Source of the DNA: JABMMZ01 sp044368575
GTDB lineage: Bacteria; Bacteroidota; Bacteroidia; NS11-12g; UBA955
Assembly (NCBI GenBank): GCA_044368575.1
Contig: JBIPPH010000001.1
Coordinates: 62,001 to 126,000 of the forward strand
Direction: 5' to 3'
Length of the DNA stretch: 64,000 nt
Shown: in pieces, positions 25,220 to 33,815 of the stretch
How positions within the stretch are numbered: position 1 is the stretch's first letter
Layout: every line of letters begins with the position of its first letter
Translations under genes and position numbers: made by a program
Notes under the pieces: generated by a model
Database searches by the model: none
What the model saw: the letters and a program-made list of their open reading frames with translations, nothing else
Told to the model about the DNA's origin: nothing

Positions 25220-26470
25220 ATGGTAGATATTTTTGAAAAAGTAATTAAGAACATGGGCCCATTGGGTTCACACATCAAGGAAGCTCACGGGTATTTCACA
25301 TTCCCGAAATTAGAAGGTGATATTGGACCAACTATGGTCTTTAATGGCAGAGAAAAATTAAACTGGAGCTTAAACAATTATTTAGGTTTAGCCAATCATC
25401 CAGAAGTAAGAAAAGCTGATGCTGATGCAGCAGCTCAATATGGTTTAGCTTACCCAATGGGTGCTAGAATGATGAGTGGCAACAGCAATCCTCACGAACA
25501 ACTTGAAAGAGAATTGGCGGAGTTTTGTGGTAAAGAAGATTCAATTTTATTGAACTACGGTTATCAAGGTGTCGTATCCATCATTGATGCAATGGTTGAC
25601 AGACATGATGTGATCGTATATGATGCGGAGTCTCATGCTTGTATAGTGGATGGTGTTAGATTGCACCAAGGTCAGCGTTTTATGTTCAAACACAACGATA
25701 TGGAGAGTTGTGAAAAACAATTACAGAGAGCAACAAGATTGGTTGAAAAATCAGGTGGCGGCATTTTTGTGATTACTGAGGGCGTGTTTGGTATGAGTGG
25801 TAATCAAGGCAATTTAAAAGGTATTGTAGCCCTTAAAGACAAATACAGTTTCAGATTATTCGTTGACGATGCTCACGGTTTTGGTACTATGGGTAAACGC
25901 GGTTCTGGAACAGCAGAGGAGCAAGGTGTTATTGATCAAGTGGATTTACACTTTTCAACTTTTGCTAAATCTATGGCAAGCATAGGCGCTTTCGTAGCAG
26001 GTCCTAAAGCCATTTTAAATTTCTTAAGATACAATTTGCGTTCTCAAATTTATGCTAAATCATTGCCTATGCCTCTAGTTGTGGGTGCGCTTAAGCGTTT
26101 GGATTTGATTAGAACTCAGCCTGAGTTAAAAGACAACCTTTGGAAAATCGTTAATGCTTTGCAAGGCGGTTTAAGAGAAGCTGGTTTTGAAATAGGAACT
26201 ACTTCAACGCCTGTAACCCCAGTTATATTAAATGGTACTGTTGCTGAATCTACTCACTTGACTTTCGACTTGAGAGAGAACTATGATATTTTCTGCTCTA
26301 TAGTGGTATACCCTGTAATACCTAAAGGCTTAATCATTCTAAGATTAATCCCTACAGCAGTTCATACCATGGCAGATGTTGAAAGAACAATTGCAGCATT
26401 CAAAGACATCAAAGCCAATTTGTTGGCAGGTAAATATCAGCATGATCAATTGGTGAATGCTGCTTTATAA
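25220..26470 (+). CDS. Alpha-oxoamine synthase family PLP enzyme (Kbl/BioF/Spt-like)
   Basis: 416 residues. Family features: LNWSLNNYLGLANHPEVRKA, MGARMMSGNSNPHEQLERELAEF, LNYGYQGVVSIIDA, FVDDAHGFGTMGKRG and STFAKSMASIGAF with PLP Lys250. The family condenses an amino acid with an acyl-CoA. In Bacteroidota such enzymes include 2-amino-3-ketobutyrate ligase, serine palmitoyltransferase (sphingolipids) and cysteate acyltransferase (sulfonolipids). The MGARMMSGNSNPHEQ segment differs from the serine palmitoyltransferase pattern I recall, so a lipid role is possible but not shown. ATG at 25220 is chosen over an upstream start that would overlap the promoter. Confidence 0.85.
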   Translation: MVDIFEKVIKNMGPLGSHIKEAHGYFTFPKLEGDIGPTMVFNGREKLNWSLNNYLGLANHPEVRKADADAAAQYGLAYPMGARMMSGNSNPHEQLERELAEFCGKEDSILLNYGYQGVVSIIDAMVDRHDVIVYDAESHACIVDGVRLHQGQRFMFKHNDMESCEKQLQRATRLVEKSGGGIFVITEGVFGMSGNQGNLKGIVALKDKYSFRLFVDDAHGFGTMGKRGSGTAEEQGVIDQVDLHFSTFAKSMASIGAFVAGPKAILNFLRYNLRSQIYAKSLPMPLVVGALKRLDLIRTQPELKDNLWKIVNALQGGLREAGFEIGTTSTPVTPVILNGTVAESTHLTFDLRENYDIFCSIVVYPVIPKGLIILRLIPTAVHTMADVERTIAAFKDIKANLLAGKYQHDQLVNAAL

Positions 26471-26524
26471 GCCGCTTATCAAATCAATTTAATAAGTTTT
26501 ATTAAGGTCCATAATTTGCGAATT

Positions 26525-27349
26525 ATGGACTTTTTTTTTGGGTATTTTGCGGCCAGTAAAGCTCAAATTCACAGCAGTTTGGTCTTGATTGTATTGATCA
26601 TTATTCTGCTCTTTTGGCCTTTTCTTGAATCTCTTTTTACAAGTAAAAACTTAACTTTGTTAGCGCCTCAGACAGTCTTTACATCTCACTCTAGTCCTAA
26701 ACTTTTAACTAAACGAAGAGCATGTAGGCCATTTATACCAGAGCAATTAAAGGTCGAAGACTGGGTTGATCTAGGTTTTTCAAAGTTTATTGCAGAAAGG
26801 ATTTTACGTTATCAACTCAGGCACCGCATTAAAAATTTCAAGGATTTAACTTGCGTTTATGGCATAGATACTTTGTTGTTGCAGGCTTTAAAACCTTGCA
26901 TGCGGTTCGACGCTCAAGTCAATAAACAACTTTATAAAAGTCAAACCAACCAGCTTGCATTAGAAATCAATACTGCTGATACCCAAGCATTAGAACAACT
27001 GCCTTTTATTGGAATGAAATTGGCTAAGCGCATAGTTGATTATAGAACGCGATTAGGGGGCTTCGTGAGTTTAGACCAACTCATGGAATTATATGGCTTA
27101 AAACAAGAGCAGTTTGAACAGATGACTAAGTATTTAAAAGTTGATCCAAAATTGATACAATATATTGCAATTAATTTAGTGGCATTTGATCAATTGCGCC
27201 TTCATCCTTATTTAACCTATTCGCAGGCCAAGGCGATTATCAATTTTAGAACCCAACATGGTCCGTTTGCTTCTTCAATTGACTTGCAAAAAACCTTAGT
27301 TTTAGATGACGTTCAACTGAATAAATTGTTACCTTATCTTAAATTTTAA
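26525..27349 (+). CDS. ComEA-like helix-hairpin-helix membrane protein
   Basis: 274 residues: one membrane segment (about 20-40), then three or more helix-hairpin-helix DNA-binding repeats, seen in EINTADTQALEQLPFIGMKLAKRIVDYR and the related HPYLTYSQAKAIINFRTQHGPF. ComEA binds DNA at the membrane during transformation; in Bacteroidota this longer form is common and its role is unproven. ATG at 26525 is preferred to TTG at 26516. Confidence 0.8.
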   Translation: MDFFFGYFAASKAQIHSSLVLIVLIIILLFWPFLESLFTSKNLTLLAPQTVFTSHSSPKLLTKRRACRPFIPEQLKVEDWVDLGFSKFIAERILRYQLRHRIKNFKDLTCVYGIDTLLLQALKPCMRFDAQVNKQLYKSQTNQLALEINTADTQALEQLPFIGMKLAKRIVDYRTRLGGFVSLDQLMELYGLKQEQFEQMTKYLKVDPKLIQYIAINLVAFDQLRLHPYLTYSQAKAIINFRTQHGPFASSIDLQKTLVLDDVQLNKLLPYLKF

Positions 27350-27394
27350 AAACCCTGTACATTGCATGGTTTTTTTAGTAAATTTGCCGTAAAT

Positions 27395-28534
27395 ATGAAC
27401 TTTCAAGCTACTGAAAATCAGTTAATGATTCGACAAATGTGTAAAGACTTTGCCGAAAAAAACATCCGCCCTCATGTAATGGAATGGGACGAATCACAAA
27501 CCTTTCCAACCCATGTGTTTAAACAAATGGGCGAATTGGGATTAATGGGAGTTTTGGTGCCTCAAGAATTTGGTGGTTCAGGCATGGGTTATTATGAATA
27601 CTTGGAAGCGATTGTTGAAATCGCTAAAGTATGTGGCTCTGTTGGATTAAGCCTTGCCGCTCACAACAGTTTATGTACAGGGCACATCATGATGTTTGGA
27701 AATCACGAACAAAAAAGCAAATGGTTGCCAAAATTAGCAAGTGGTGAATGGATCGGAGCTTGGGGCTTAACGGAGGCCAATACAGGTAGTGATGCATTGC
27801 GCATGCAAGTCACTGCCAAAAAAGTTGGTGATGAATGGATTTTGAATGGGGCTAAAAATTGGATCACTCATGGCGCTACTGGCGACATAGCTGTTGTATT
27901 GGCAAGAACAGGTGATTTGTTAGATTCAAGAGGGATAACTGCTTTTGTAGTAGAACGCGGTACACCTGGTTTCAAAGCTGGCAAAAAAGAAAATAAATTG
28001 GGCATGAGAGCAAGTGAAACTGCAGAGATGATTTTTGAAGATTGTCATATTCCTGCGGCTAATATGTTAGGTCAAGAAGGAGAGGGTTTTATCCAAGCCA
28101 TGAAGATACTTGATGGAGGAAGAATCTCAATTGCGGCACTGTCTTTAGGCATTGCTAAAGGCGCCTATGAGGCGGCATTGAAATATGCTCAAGAAAGACA
28201 ACAGTTTGGTCAACCAATAGCTCAATTTCAAGGAATAGGGTTTAAATTGGCAGATATGGCGACCCAAATTGAAGCTGCAGAGCTATTGATTTTAGAGGCC
28301 TGTCATTTGAAAAACACTGGTCAAAACGTTAATAAAGTATCGGCTATGGCTAAATATTATGCCAGTGAAGTCAGTGTCAAAGTTGCTACTGAAGCGGTGC
28401 AAATTTTTGGCGGTTATGGCTATACCAAAGACTTTCCAGTTGAGAAATATTACAGAGACAGTAAACTATGTACAATAGGCGAAGGGACCTCTGAAATTCA
28501 AAAGTTGGTAATTTCTAGAGCAATTTTGAAATAA
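27395..28534 (+). CDS. Acyl-CoA dehydrogenase
   Basis: 379 residues, normal length. Motifs: WGLTEANTGSDA (FAD/substrate), KNWITHGATGD, GMRASETAEMIFEDCHIP, ERQQFGQPIAQFQ, and IGEGTSEIQKLVISRAIL containing the catalytic Glu near residue 363, in the position used by short- and medium-chain enzymes. It introduces the alpha-beta double bond in beta-oxidation or branched-chain amino acid breakdown. ATG at 27395 gives the family N-terminus (NFQATENQLMIRQMC); a -7 motif TAAATTTG (27379-27386) lies 8 nt upstream. Confidence 0.94.
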   Translation: MNFQATENQLMIRQMCKDFAEKNIRPHVMEWDESQTFPTHVFKQMGELGLMGVLVPQEFGGSGMGYYEYLEAIVEIAKVCGSVGLSLAAHNSLCTGHIMMFGNHEQKSKWLPKLASGEWIGAWGLTEANTGSDALRMQVTAKKVGDEWILNGAKNWITHGATGDIAVVLARTGDLLDSRGITAFVVERGTPGFKAGKKENKLGMRASETAEMIFEDCHIPAANMLGQEGEGFIQAMKILDGGRISIAALSLGIAKGAYEAALKYAQERQQFGQPIAQFQGIGFKLADMATQIEAAELLILEACHLKNTGQNVNKVSAMAKYYASEVSVKVATEAVQIFGGYGYTKDFPVEKYYRDSKLCTIGEGTSEIQKLVISRAILK

Positions 28535-28538
28535 AAGC

Positions 28539-28568
28539 TTTGGAGAATTAAAAATTTCATTATCTTTG
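28539..28568 (+). promoter_or_regulatory. rpsU promoter
   Basis: TTTG (28539-28542), 18-nt spacer, TATCTTTG (28561-28568): same architecture as the rpsT promoter. The -33 box begins just after the acyl-CoA dehydrogenase stop. Confidence 0.72.
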
Positions 28569-28591
28569 CACTCCTAATTGAGAAATTACAC

Positions 28592-28786
28592 ATGATTTAT
28601 ATCAACGTAAAAGACAACGAAAACTTAGACAAAGCCTTAAAGAAGTACAAAAAGAAGTACGAAAAAATTGGCGTAATGAAAGAATTAAGAAGCCGTCAAG
28701 CTTTTGAAAAACCATCTATCACAAGAAGAATGGAAATCAAAAGAGCTGCTTACAGAACTTTCGTTCAAAGTCAAGAAAATAAATAA
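28592..28786 (+). CDS. rpsU: 30S ribosomal protein S21
   Basis: 64 residues, basic, with the S21 patterns NLDKALKKYKKKYEKIGVMKELRSRQAFEKPS and RRMEIKRAAYR. S21 acts in translation initiation. In Bacteroidota, S21 has been implicated in masking the anti-Shine-Dalgarno sequence, which fits the weak ribosome-binding sites seen throughout this window. Own promoter and terminator. Confidence 0.97.
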   Translation: MIYINVKDNENLDKALKKYKKKYEKIGVMKELRSRQAFEKPSITRRMEIKRAAYRTFVQSQENK

Positions 28787-28809
28787 TTCACTTTTTTAGT
28801 GTAAATTAG

Positions 28810-28842
28810 CGTCCGATAATTCTATTGTCGGACGCTTTTTTT
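28810..28842 (+). terminator. rpsU terminator, overlapping the xerC start
   Basis: Stem GCGTCCGATAA/TTGTCGGACGC (one G-T pair; arms begin at 28809 and end at 28837), loop TTCTA, then seven T residues. The TTG at 28825 proposed as the start codon of the next gene is part of the descending arm. Confidence 0.85.
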
Positions 28843-29745
28843 ATACAGCAATTTGAACAATACTTGAGAGCAGAGAAAAAGCTCTCCAAGCATTCTGTGG
28901 TAGCATACATCAATGATGTTAGCACATGTGTTAATTACGCCATTAATGCTTTCGATATCCAGGCAATTTCAGAACTAAAGCATCTTTTTATTAAGTCTTG
29001 GTTGAGCCAAATGCTTTCAGACGGCATAGATCCCCGCTCTGTTAGGCGTAAAATATCCTCTCTTAAAACCTATTACAAATATTTATTGAAGCACAGTTTG
29101 GTTTCAACTGATCCTATGCTCAAGGTAACATCGCCTAAAATGGCTAAGAAATTACCCGATTTCATTGAACTCCATAAGATGGATCAGATCATAGAGGGTA
29201 TGTCAACAGACGCCGACGACAGTAAACATCGGTTAGCAAATGATATACTTTTAACGCTTTATCATACTGGCATGCGTTTAAGTGAATTGATTCAACTCAA
29301 AAAACAAGATATAGACTTACACCAAAAAACGCTTAAAGTATTGGGCAAACGCAACAAAGAAAGAATCATTCCTATTGCCCAAGAATTAGTGGAATTGTTA
29401 CAATACTATTTGCCGCTTATGCCTGATAGTCCGCTGGTATTTCATACCCATACTAGCGCACCATTATACCCTAATTACGTTTACAGATGCGTTAAGCAAT
29501 TGTTGAGTGAACACCATGCCATTCGCAAGAAAAGCCCCCATGTTTTGAGGCATACATATGCTACCCATTTGCTCAACAATGGTGGTGATTTGAACGCTAT
29601 TAAGGAATTATTAGGGCATGCCAATTTATCAGCCACTCAAGTTTATACTCATAACAGCGTTGAGCGTCTAAAATCAATACACAAACAAGCACATCCGAGA
29701 AGCGGACAATCAAAAGTTTCAAAAGAGAAAGCACCAGACAATTGA
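28825..29745 (+). CDS. xerC: Tyrosine recombinase XerC/XerD family
   Basis: 306 residues. N-terminal SAM-like core-binding domain (FEQYLRAEKKLSKHSVVAYINDV), then the catalytic domain with LYHTGMRLSELIQL (Arg I), KRNKERIIPI, HVLRHTYATHLLNNGGDLNAIKELLGHANLSATQVYTH (HxxR, H, and the nucleophilic Tyr). Resolves chromosome dimers at dif, or an integrase of the same class; lack of mobile genes favours a housekeeping Xer. TTG at 28825 is the only standard start after the in-frame stop at 28807 that keeps the first helix, and it lies within the rpsU terminator. Confidence 0.88.
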   Translation: MSDAFFIQQFEQYLRAEKKLSKHSVVAYINDVSTCVNYAINAFDIQAISELKHLFIKSWLSQMLSDGIDPRSVRRKISSLKTYYKYLLKHSLVSTDPMLKVTSPKMAKKLPDFIELHKMDQIIEGMSTDADDSKHRLANDILLTLYHTGMRLSELIQLKKQDIDLHQKTLKVLGKRNKERIIPIAQELVELLQYYLPLMPDSPLVFHTHTSAPLYPNYVYRCVKQLLSEHHAIRKKSPHVLRHTYATHLLNNGGDLNAIKELLGHANLSATQVYTHNSVERLKSIHKQAHPRSGQSKVSKEKAPDN

Positions 29746-30114
29746 TCTGACATTTAAAAAAGGAATCAATTCCTTAAGTCTTAGCGGCTTAAATCCATCC
29801 TTACAGCAATATTTATATTTTTTTTTCAATTTTTTTGGAGAAAGGACTTATTGCTCTACTTAGTCTTATTAAAAAGGAATAAATTTGTCTAAAGCAATGA
29901 TTTATCAATGGTTTAATGTAAATTTACCTCGGTAAAATTTAGTCAAAAAATCCTCAAAAAAGGACAGGCTTGAACGTTTTGGAGTTTACTTAGGGGGTTT
30001 TTTATGAATATTTTTTCTGCAAACGCTTTGAAATATCAATCTTTTTGTCTTTTTTTGCAGTCCTTTTTGCAGAAAACCAATTTGGTCAAATGTAAAAATT
30101 AAGTTCTTTAACAC
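29746..30114. other. 369-bp non-coding region upstream of the tRNA-tuf operon
   Basis: No convincing gene. It contains a 7-bp inverted repeat AAGGAAT-CA-ATTCCTT (29760-29775) after xerC, a -7-like TAAATTTG at 29880-29887, a G-run near 29994-29998, and two TTTTTGCAG repeats near 30053-30072. The promoter of the tRNA-tuf transcript must lie here, but I cannot choose one site with confidence. AT-rich throughout. Confidence 0.5.
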
Positions 30115-30190
30115 GCCACTTTAGCTCAGCTGGTAGAGCAACTGATTTGTAATCAGTAGGTCGTTGGTTCGATCCCGACAAGTGGCTCCA
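30115..30190 (+). tRNA. tRNA-Thr (anticodon TGT), CCA encoded
   Basis: Acceptor GCCACTT pairs with AAGTGGC; anticodon stem ACTGA/TCAGT with loop TTTGTAA gives anticodon TGT; T arm GGTTCGATCC. Discriminator T and encoded CCA. First of four tRNAs before tuf. Confidence 0.96.
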
Positions 30191-30200
30191 AATTGTAATT

Positions 30201-30284
30201 GGGAAGTTTCCAGAGTGGCTAAATGGGACAGACTGTAAATCTGTTGCTTCGGCTTCGGTGGTTCGAATCCACCACTTCCCACCA
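30201..30284 (+). tRNA. tRNA-Tyr (anticodon GTA), CCA encoded
   Basis: Acceptor GGGAAGT with ACTTCCC, long variable arm of class II type (GCTTCGGCTTCGG), loop CTGTAAA giving anticodon GTA, T arm GGTTCGAATCC, encoded CCA. 10 nt after tRNA-Thr. Confidence 0.96.
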
Positions 30285-30323
30285 CGACAATTGACACAAC
30301 ATTTTAGACTCTGTGTTTGAATT

Positions 30324-30396
30324 GCGGGAGTAGCTCAGTTGGTAGAGCGACAGCCTTCCAAGCTGTAGGTCGCGGGTTCGAGCCTCGTCTCCCGCT
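30324..30396 (+). tRNA. tRNA-Gly (anticodon TCC)
   Basis: Acceptor GCGGGAG with CTCCCGC; anticodon stem CAGC/GCTG with loop CTTCCAA giving TCC; T arm GGGTTCGAGCC. Discriminator T; CCA is not encoded and must be added by the cca product. Confidence 0.95.
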
Positions 30397-30433
30397 CTGC
30401 TCAGGCGAGTTTCGGTGTTGAGAATTTAAACCA

Positions 30434-30505
30434 GCCGTTGTAGCTCAGGGGTAGAGCACTTCCTTGGTAAGGAAGAGGCCAAGGGTTCAAATCCCTTCAA
30501 TGGCT
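30434..30505 (+). tRNA. tRNA-Thr (anticodon GGT)
   Basis: Acceptor GCCGTTG with CAATGGC (one G-T pair); anticodon stem CTTCC/GGAAG with loop TTGGTAA giving GGT; T arm GGGTTCAAATCCC. CCA not encoded. The order Thr-Tyr-Gly-Thr-tuf equals that of the tufB operon of enterobacteria. Confidence 0.95.
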
Positions 30506-30565
30506 CAGATAGATAAAAGAAAAAGTAAAAATTAGAATATAATAACATAAAAAAACAAATTAATC

Positions 30566-31753
30566 ATGGCAAAAGAAACATTTGACCGCTCTAAAGCCCA
30601 CGTTAACATTGGAACTATTGGTCACGTTGACCACGGTAAAACCACATTAACTGCGGCTATTACTACAGTTTTATCTACAAAAGGTTTAGCTGAAAAATCA
30701 TCTTTTGAATCTATCGACTCTGCTCCAGAGGAAAAAGAAAGAGGTATCACAATCAACACTGCACACGTTGAGTACAATACCGAAACTAGACACTACGCAC
30801 ACGTTGACTGTCCGGGCCACGCTGACTATGTTAAAAACATGGTAACTGGTGCTGCTCAAATGGACGGTGCCATCCTAGTTGTTGCTGCAACTGATGGTCC
30901 AATGCCACAAACTCGTGAGCACATCTTGTTAGCTCGTCAGGTTGGTGTACCTCGCTTGGTTGTTTTCTTAAACAAATGCGACATGGTAGACGATGCTGAA
31001 TTATTAGACTTAGTTGAAATGGAAGTTCGTGAATTATTGAGCTTCTACCAATTCGACGGTGACAATACTCCAATCATCCGTGGTTCTGCTTTAGGTGGAT
31101 TAAACGGTGAGCCTGCTTGGGTTGAAAAAATCATGGAATTAATGAATGCAGTTGATACTTGGATTCCAATTCCTCCACGTTTGGTTGACCAACCATTCTT
31201 GATGCCAGTTGAAGACGTGTTCTCAATCACTGGTCGTGGTACAGTTGCTACAGGTCGTATCGAAAGAGGTGTAGTTAACGTAGGTGAAGCAGTTGACATT
31301 ATCGGTCTTGGTGATGAAAAATTATCTTCTACTATTACTGGTGTAGAAATGTTCCGTAAACTCCTTGATAGAGGTGAAGCTGGTGACAACGCAGGTTTAT
31401 TATTGCGTGGTATCGACAAAACCCAAATCAAAAGAGGTATGGTTATTTGCAAACCAGGTTCAGTAACTCCACACGCTAAATTTAAAGCTGAGGTATACGT
31501 ATTGAGCAAAGAAGAAGGTGGTCGTCACACGCCATTCTTTAACAAATACCGTCCACAATTCTATTTCCGTACCACGGACATCACTGGTGAAGTATCTTTA
31601 CCAGAAGGTGTAGAAATGTGTATGCCTGGTGATAACATCACTATCACAGTTCAATTGATCGCTCCAATCGCTATGGAAAAATCTCTACGTTTCGCTATCC
31701 GCGAAGGTGGTAGAACCATCGGTGCTGGTCAGGTAACTGAAATTTTAGACTAA
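30566..31753 (+). CDS. tuf: Elongation factor Tu
   Basis: 395 residues, the usual length. G1 GHVDHGKTTL (about 19-28), DCPGHADYVKNM (G3), NKCDMVDD (G4) and GSALGG (G5), then domains 2 and 3 ending AIREGGRTIGAGQVTEILD. Delivers aminoacyl-tRNA to the ribosome. Preceded by four tRNA genes and followed by a strong terminator, then tRNA-Trp and secE. Codon use is strongly biased, as expected for one of the most abundant proteins. Confidence 0.99.
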   Translation: MAKETFDRSKAHVNIGTIGHVDHGKTTLTAAITTVLSTKGLAEKSSFESIDSAPEEKERGITINTAHVEYNTETRHYAHVDCPGHADYVKNMVTGAAQMDGAILVVAATDGPMPQTREHILLARQVGVPRLVVFLNKCDMVDDAELLDLVEMEVRELLSFYQFDGDNTPIIRGSALGGLNGEPAWVEKIMELMNAVDTWIPIPPRLVDQPFLMPVEDVFSITGRGTVATGRIERGVVNVGEAVDIIGLGDEKLSSTITGVEMFRKLLDRGEAGDNAGLLLRGIDKTQIKRGMVICKPGSVTPHAKFKAEVYVLSKEEGGRHTPFFNKYRPQFYFRTTDITGEVSLPEGVEMCMPGDNITITVQLIAPIAMEKSLRFAIREGGRTIGAGQVTEILD

Positions 31754-31771
31754 TCACTAAATGTAAATACT

Positions 31772-31811
31772 GTTAGTCACCTTGATTTTAATCAGGGTGA
31801 CTAACGTTTTT
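31772..31811 (+). terminator. Rho-independent terminator after tuf
   Basis: Arms GTTAGTCACCTTGATT and AATCAGGGTGACTAAC (one mismatched or wobble pair), two-base loop, then CG-flanked T run ending at 31811. The next base is the first of tRNA-Trp, so the terminator and the tRNA abut. Confidence 0.85.
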
Positions 31812-31882
31812 ACGAGAGTAGTTCAAGGGTAGAATAGAGGTCTCCAAAACCTTTGATGGGAGTTCGAATCTCTCCTCTCGTG
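31812..31882 (+). tRNA. tRNA-Trp (anticodon CCA)
   Basis: Acceptor ACGAGAG with CTCTCGT; anticodon stem GAGGT/ACCTT with loop CTCCAAA giving anticodon CCA (31844-31846); T arm GGAGTTCGAATCTCC. Discriminator G, CCA end not encoded. Lies between the tuf terminator and secE (16 nt to the secE ATG), the common bacterial arrangement. Confidence 0.95.
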
Positions 31883-31897
31883 CAAAAAGACAACAAA

Positions 31898-32092
31898 ATG
31901 GAAAAAATTAAAAACATGTGGAACCAGTCTGTAGACGAGTTGCTTAATAAAGTAACTTGGCCAACCTGGGATGAATTGCGCGAAAGTGCTATCATCGTTT
32001 TGATTGCCTCATTGGTTTTCGCATTAATGGTATGGGGTTTAGATTACGGTTTAGGTAACGGACTCAACTTTTTTTATAGTTTGTTTAAATAA
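31898..32092 (+). CDS. secE: Preprotein translocase subunit SecE
   Basis: 64 residues, the short single-span form. N-terminal amphipathic helix with VTWPTWDELRESAIIVL, then one transmembrane helix. Stabilises SecY in the inner membrane. The ATG at 31898 is chosen; an upstream in-frame start at 31853 lies inside tRNA-Trp. Start of the secE-nusG-ribosomal protein run. Confidence 0.95.
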   Translation: MEKIKNMWNQSVDELLNKVTWPTWDELRESAIIVLIASLVFALMVWGLDYGLGNGLNFFYSLFK

Positions 32093-32097
32093 GAACA

Positions 32098-32640
32098 ATG
32101 GAAGTGAACGAATTACAATGGTATGTTGTCAGAGCAGTCTCTGGTCAAGAAAAGAAGGTGAAAGCCAATCTTGAAAGTGAATTGATCAAAGCTAAGCTAA
32201 CTGACTATGTGCCACAAATCTTGATTCCAATGGAAAAAGTTTACCAAATTAAAAATGGTAAAAAAATCGCTAAGGAAAGAAACTATTTCCCTGGCTATAT
32301 TCTCATTCAAGCTAAATTTCACGGTGAAGTTGCTGCCACTATTAAAGGCATCAATGGTGTTGTTGGTTTCTTGGGGTCTAAAGACCATCCAGTGCCACTT
32401 CGTCAAGCTGAAGTAAACAGAATTTTAGGTAACGCTGATGAAAACGGTGGGGTTGACGTAGAAACTGTTGAACCATTCATAGTAGGAGAGCCTATCAAAG
32501 TTATTGATGGTCCTTTCTCTGGTTTCAGTGGTGTGATTGAAGAAGTGAATGAAGAGAAGAAAAAATTGAAGGTAATGGTTAAAATCTTCGGAAGAAGAAC
32601 TCCATTAGAATTGAATTACAATCAAGTAGAAAAAGAATAA
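32098..32640 (+). CDS. nusG: Transcription termination/antitermination factor NusG
   Basis: 180 residues. NGN domain opening WYVVRAVSGQEKKVKANLE, then NYFPGYILIQ and a C-terminal KOW domain GEPIKVIDGPFSGFSGVIEEVN. Couples RNA polymerase to ribosomes and Rho. Since no convergent gene pair in this window has room for an intrinsic terminator, Rho/NusG-dependent termination is likely to matter in this organism. Five nt after secE. Confidence 0.98.
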   Translation: MEVNELQWYVVRAVSGQEKKVKANLESELIKAKLTDYVPQILIPMEKVYQIKNGKKIAKERNYFPGYILIQAKFHGEVAATIKGINGVVGFLGSKDHPVPLRQAEVNRILGNADENGGVDVETVEPFIVGEPIKVIDGPFSGFSGVIEEVNEEKKKLKVMVKIFGRRTPLELNYNQVEKE

Positions 32641-32659
32641 ACAATTAATATAGCTAATT

Positions 32660-33097
32660 ATGGCAAAAGAAGTAACAGGTTACGTAAAACTACAAGTAAA
32701 AGGCGGACAAGCAAATCCCGCACCTCCCATTGGACCTGCATTGGGCTCAAAAGGTGTAAACATCATGGAATTTTGTAAGCAGTTTAACGCGCGTACACAG
32801 GACAAAATGGGTAAAGTATTACCAGTAGTTTTGACTGTATACTCCGACAAATCTTTCGATTTCATCATCAAAACGCCACCAGTGGCCGTTCAAATCATTG
32901 AAGCAACTAAAGCGGCTAAAGGTTCTGCTGAGCCTAACCGTAAAAAAGTAGCTGAAATGACTTGGGATCAAGTAAGAAAAATTGCAGAAGACAAAATGCC
33001 TGATTTAAACTGTTTTAAAGTTGAATCAGCAATGAACATGGTAGCAGGAACTGCCAGAAGTATGGGTATCACAATCGCAGGCGAAAAACCATTTTAA
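32660..33097 (+). CDS. rplK: 50S ribosomal protein L11
   Basis: 145 residues. Motifs GYVKLQVKGGQANPAPPIGPALGSKGVNIMEFCKQFNARTQ and the C-terminal rRNA-binding domain GTARSMGITI. Part of the GTPase-associated centre. Follows nusG by 19 nt and precedes rplA by 13 nt. Confidence 0.99.
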   Translation: MAKEVTGYVKLQVKGGQANPAPPIGPALGSKGVNIMEFCKQFNARTQDKMGKVLPVVLTVYSDKSFDFIIKTPPVAVQIIEATKAAKGSAEPNRKKVAEMTWDQVRKIAEDKMPDLNCFKVESAMNMVAGTARSMGITIAGEKPF

Positions 33098-33110
33098 TTA
33101 ATCAGACATC

Positions 33111-33806
33111 ATGGCACTTACAAAGAATAGAAAGAAAGTATTAGAAAAAGTAGATACAACTAAAGTATACAGCTTAGAAGAAGCTTCTAAATTAATGAAA
33201 GACATTTCTTTCACTAAGTTTGATTCTTCAGTGGACATTGACGTTCGTTTGGGCGTTGATCCAAAACAAGCCAGCCAAATGGTTAGAGGTGTAGCCACAT
33301 TGCCACATGGTACAGGTAAAACTGTTCGTGTGTTAGTATTGTGTACACCAGATAAAGAAGCAGAAGCCAAAGCGGCTGGTGCTGACCATGTAGGTTTAGA
33401 CGATTATATCGAAAAAATCGCTGGTGGCTGGTTAGACATAGACATCATCATTACCATGCCAGCTGTTATGGCAAAGCTTGGTAAGTTGGGTAAAATATTG
33501 GGACCAAGAAACCTAATGCCAAATCCAAAGTCAGGAACTGTTACACCTGATGTGGCTAAAGCTGTGACTGAAGTGAAAGCTGGTAAAATCGACTTTAAAG
33601 TTGACAAAACCGGTATCATTCATACTTCAATCGGAAAAGTTAGCTTCCAACCCAATCAAATCGCAGAAAACGCTGTGGAAATCATTCAAACGCTTAGCAA
33701 GTTAAAGCCTTCGTCTTCCAAAGGTACCTACTTTAAGAGTGTGTATTTAAGTACAACGATGAGCCCAGGTTTATGCATCGACATCAAATCAATTCCAGGA
33801 ATTTAA
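33111..33806 (+). CDS. rplA: 50S ribosomal protein L1
   Basis: 231 residues. Motifs SVDIDVRLGVDPKQASQMVRG, LPHGTGKTVRVLV, and GPRNLMPNPKSGTVT. Forms the L1 stalk and, in many bacteria, represses its own mRNA; no clear L1-binding mimic was identified here by eye. Confidence 0.99.
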   Translation: MALTKNRKKVLEKVDTTKVYSLEEASKLMKDISFTKFDSSVDIDVRLGVDPKQASQMVRGVATLPHGTGKTVRVLVLCTPDKEAEAKAAGADHVGLDDYIEKIAGGWLDIDIIITMPAVMAKLGKLGKILGPRNLMPNPKSGTVTPDVAKAVTEVKAGKIDFKVDKTGIIHTSIGKVSFQPNQIAENAVEIIQTLSKLKPSSSKGTYFKSVYLSTTMSPGLCIDIKSIPGI

Positions 33807-33815
33807 ATTAATTAA

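Noticed and set aside
28825..29745. An integrase of a genomic island, next to a tRNA cluster.
   Set aside because: No direct repeat of a tRNA 3' end was seen and the flanking genes are core; a housekeeping Xer recombinase is the simpler reading.
30004..30102. A 32-codon open frame starting ATG after a G-rich stretch upstream of the tRNA cluster.
   Set aside because: Low-complexity Phe/Leu/Gln-rich product, no recognisable family, in an AT-rich leader; most likely chance.
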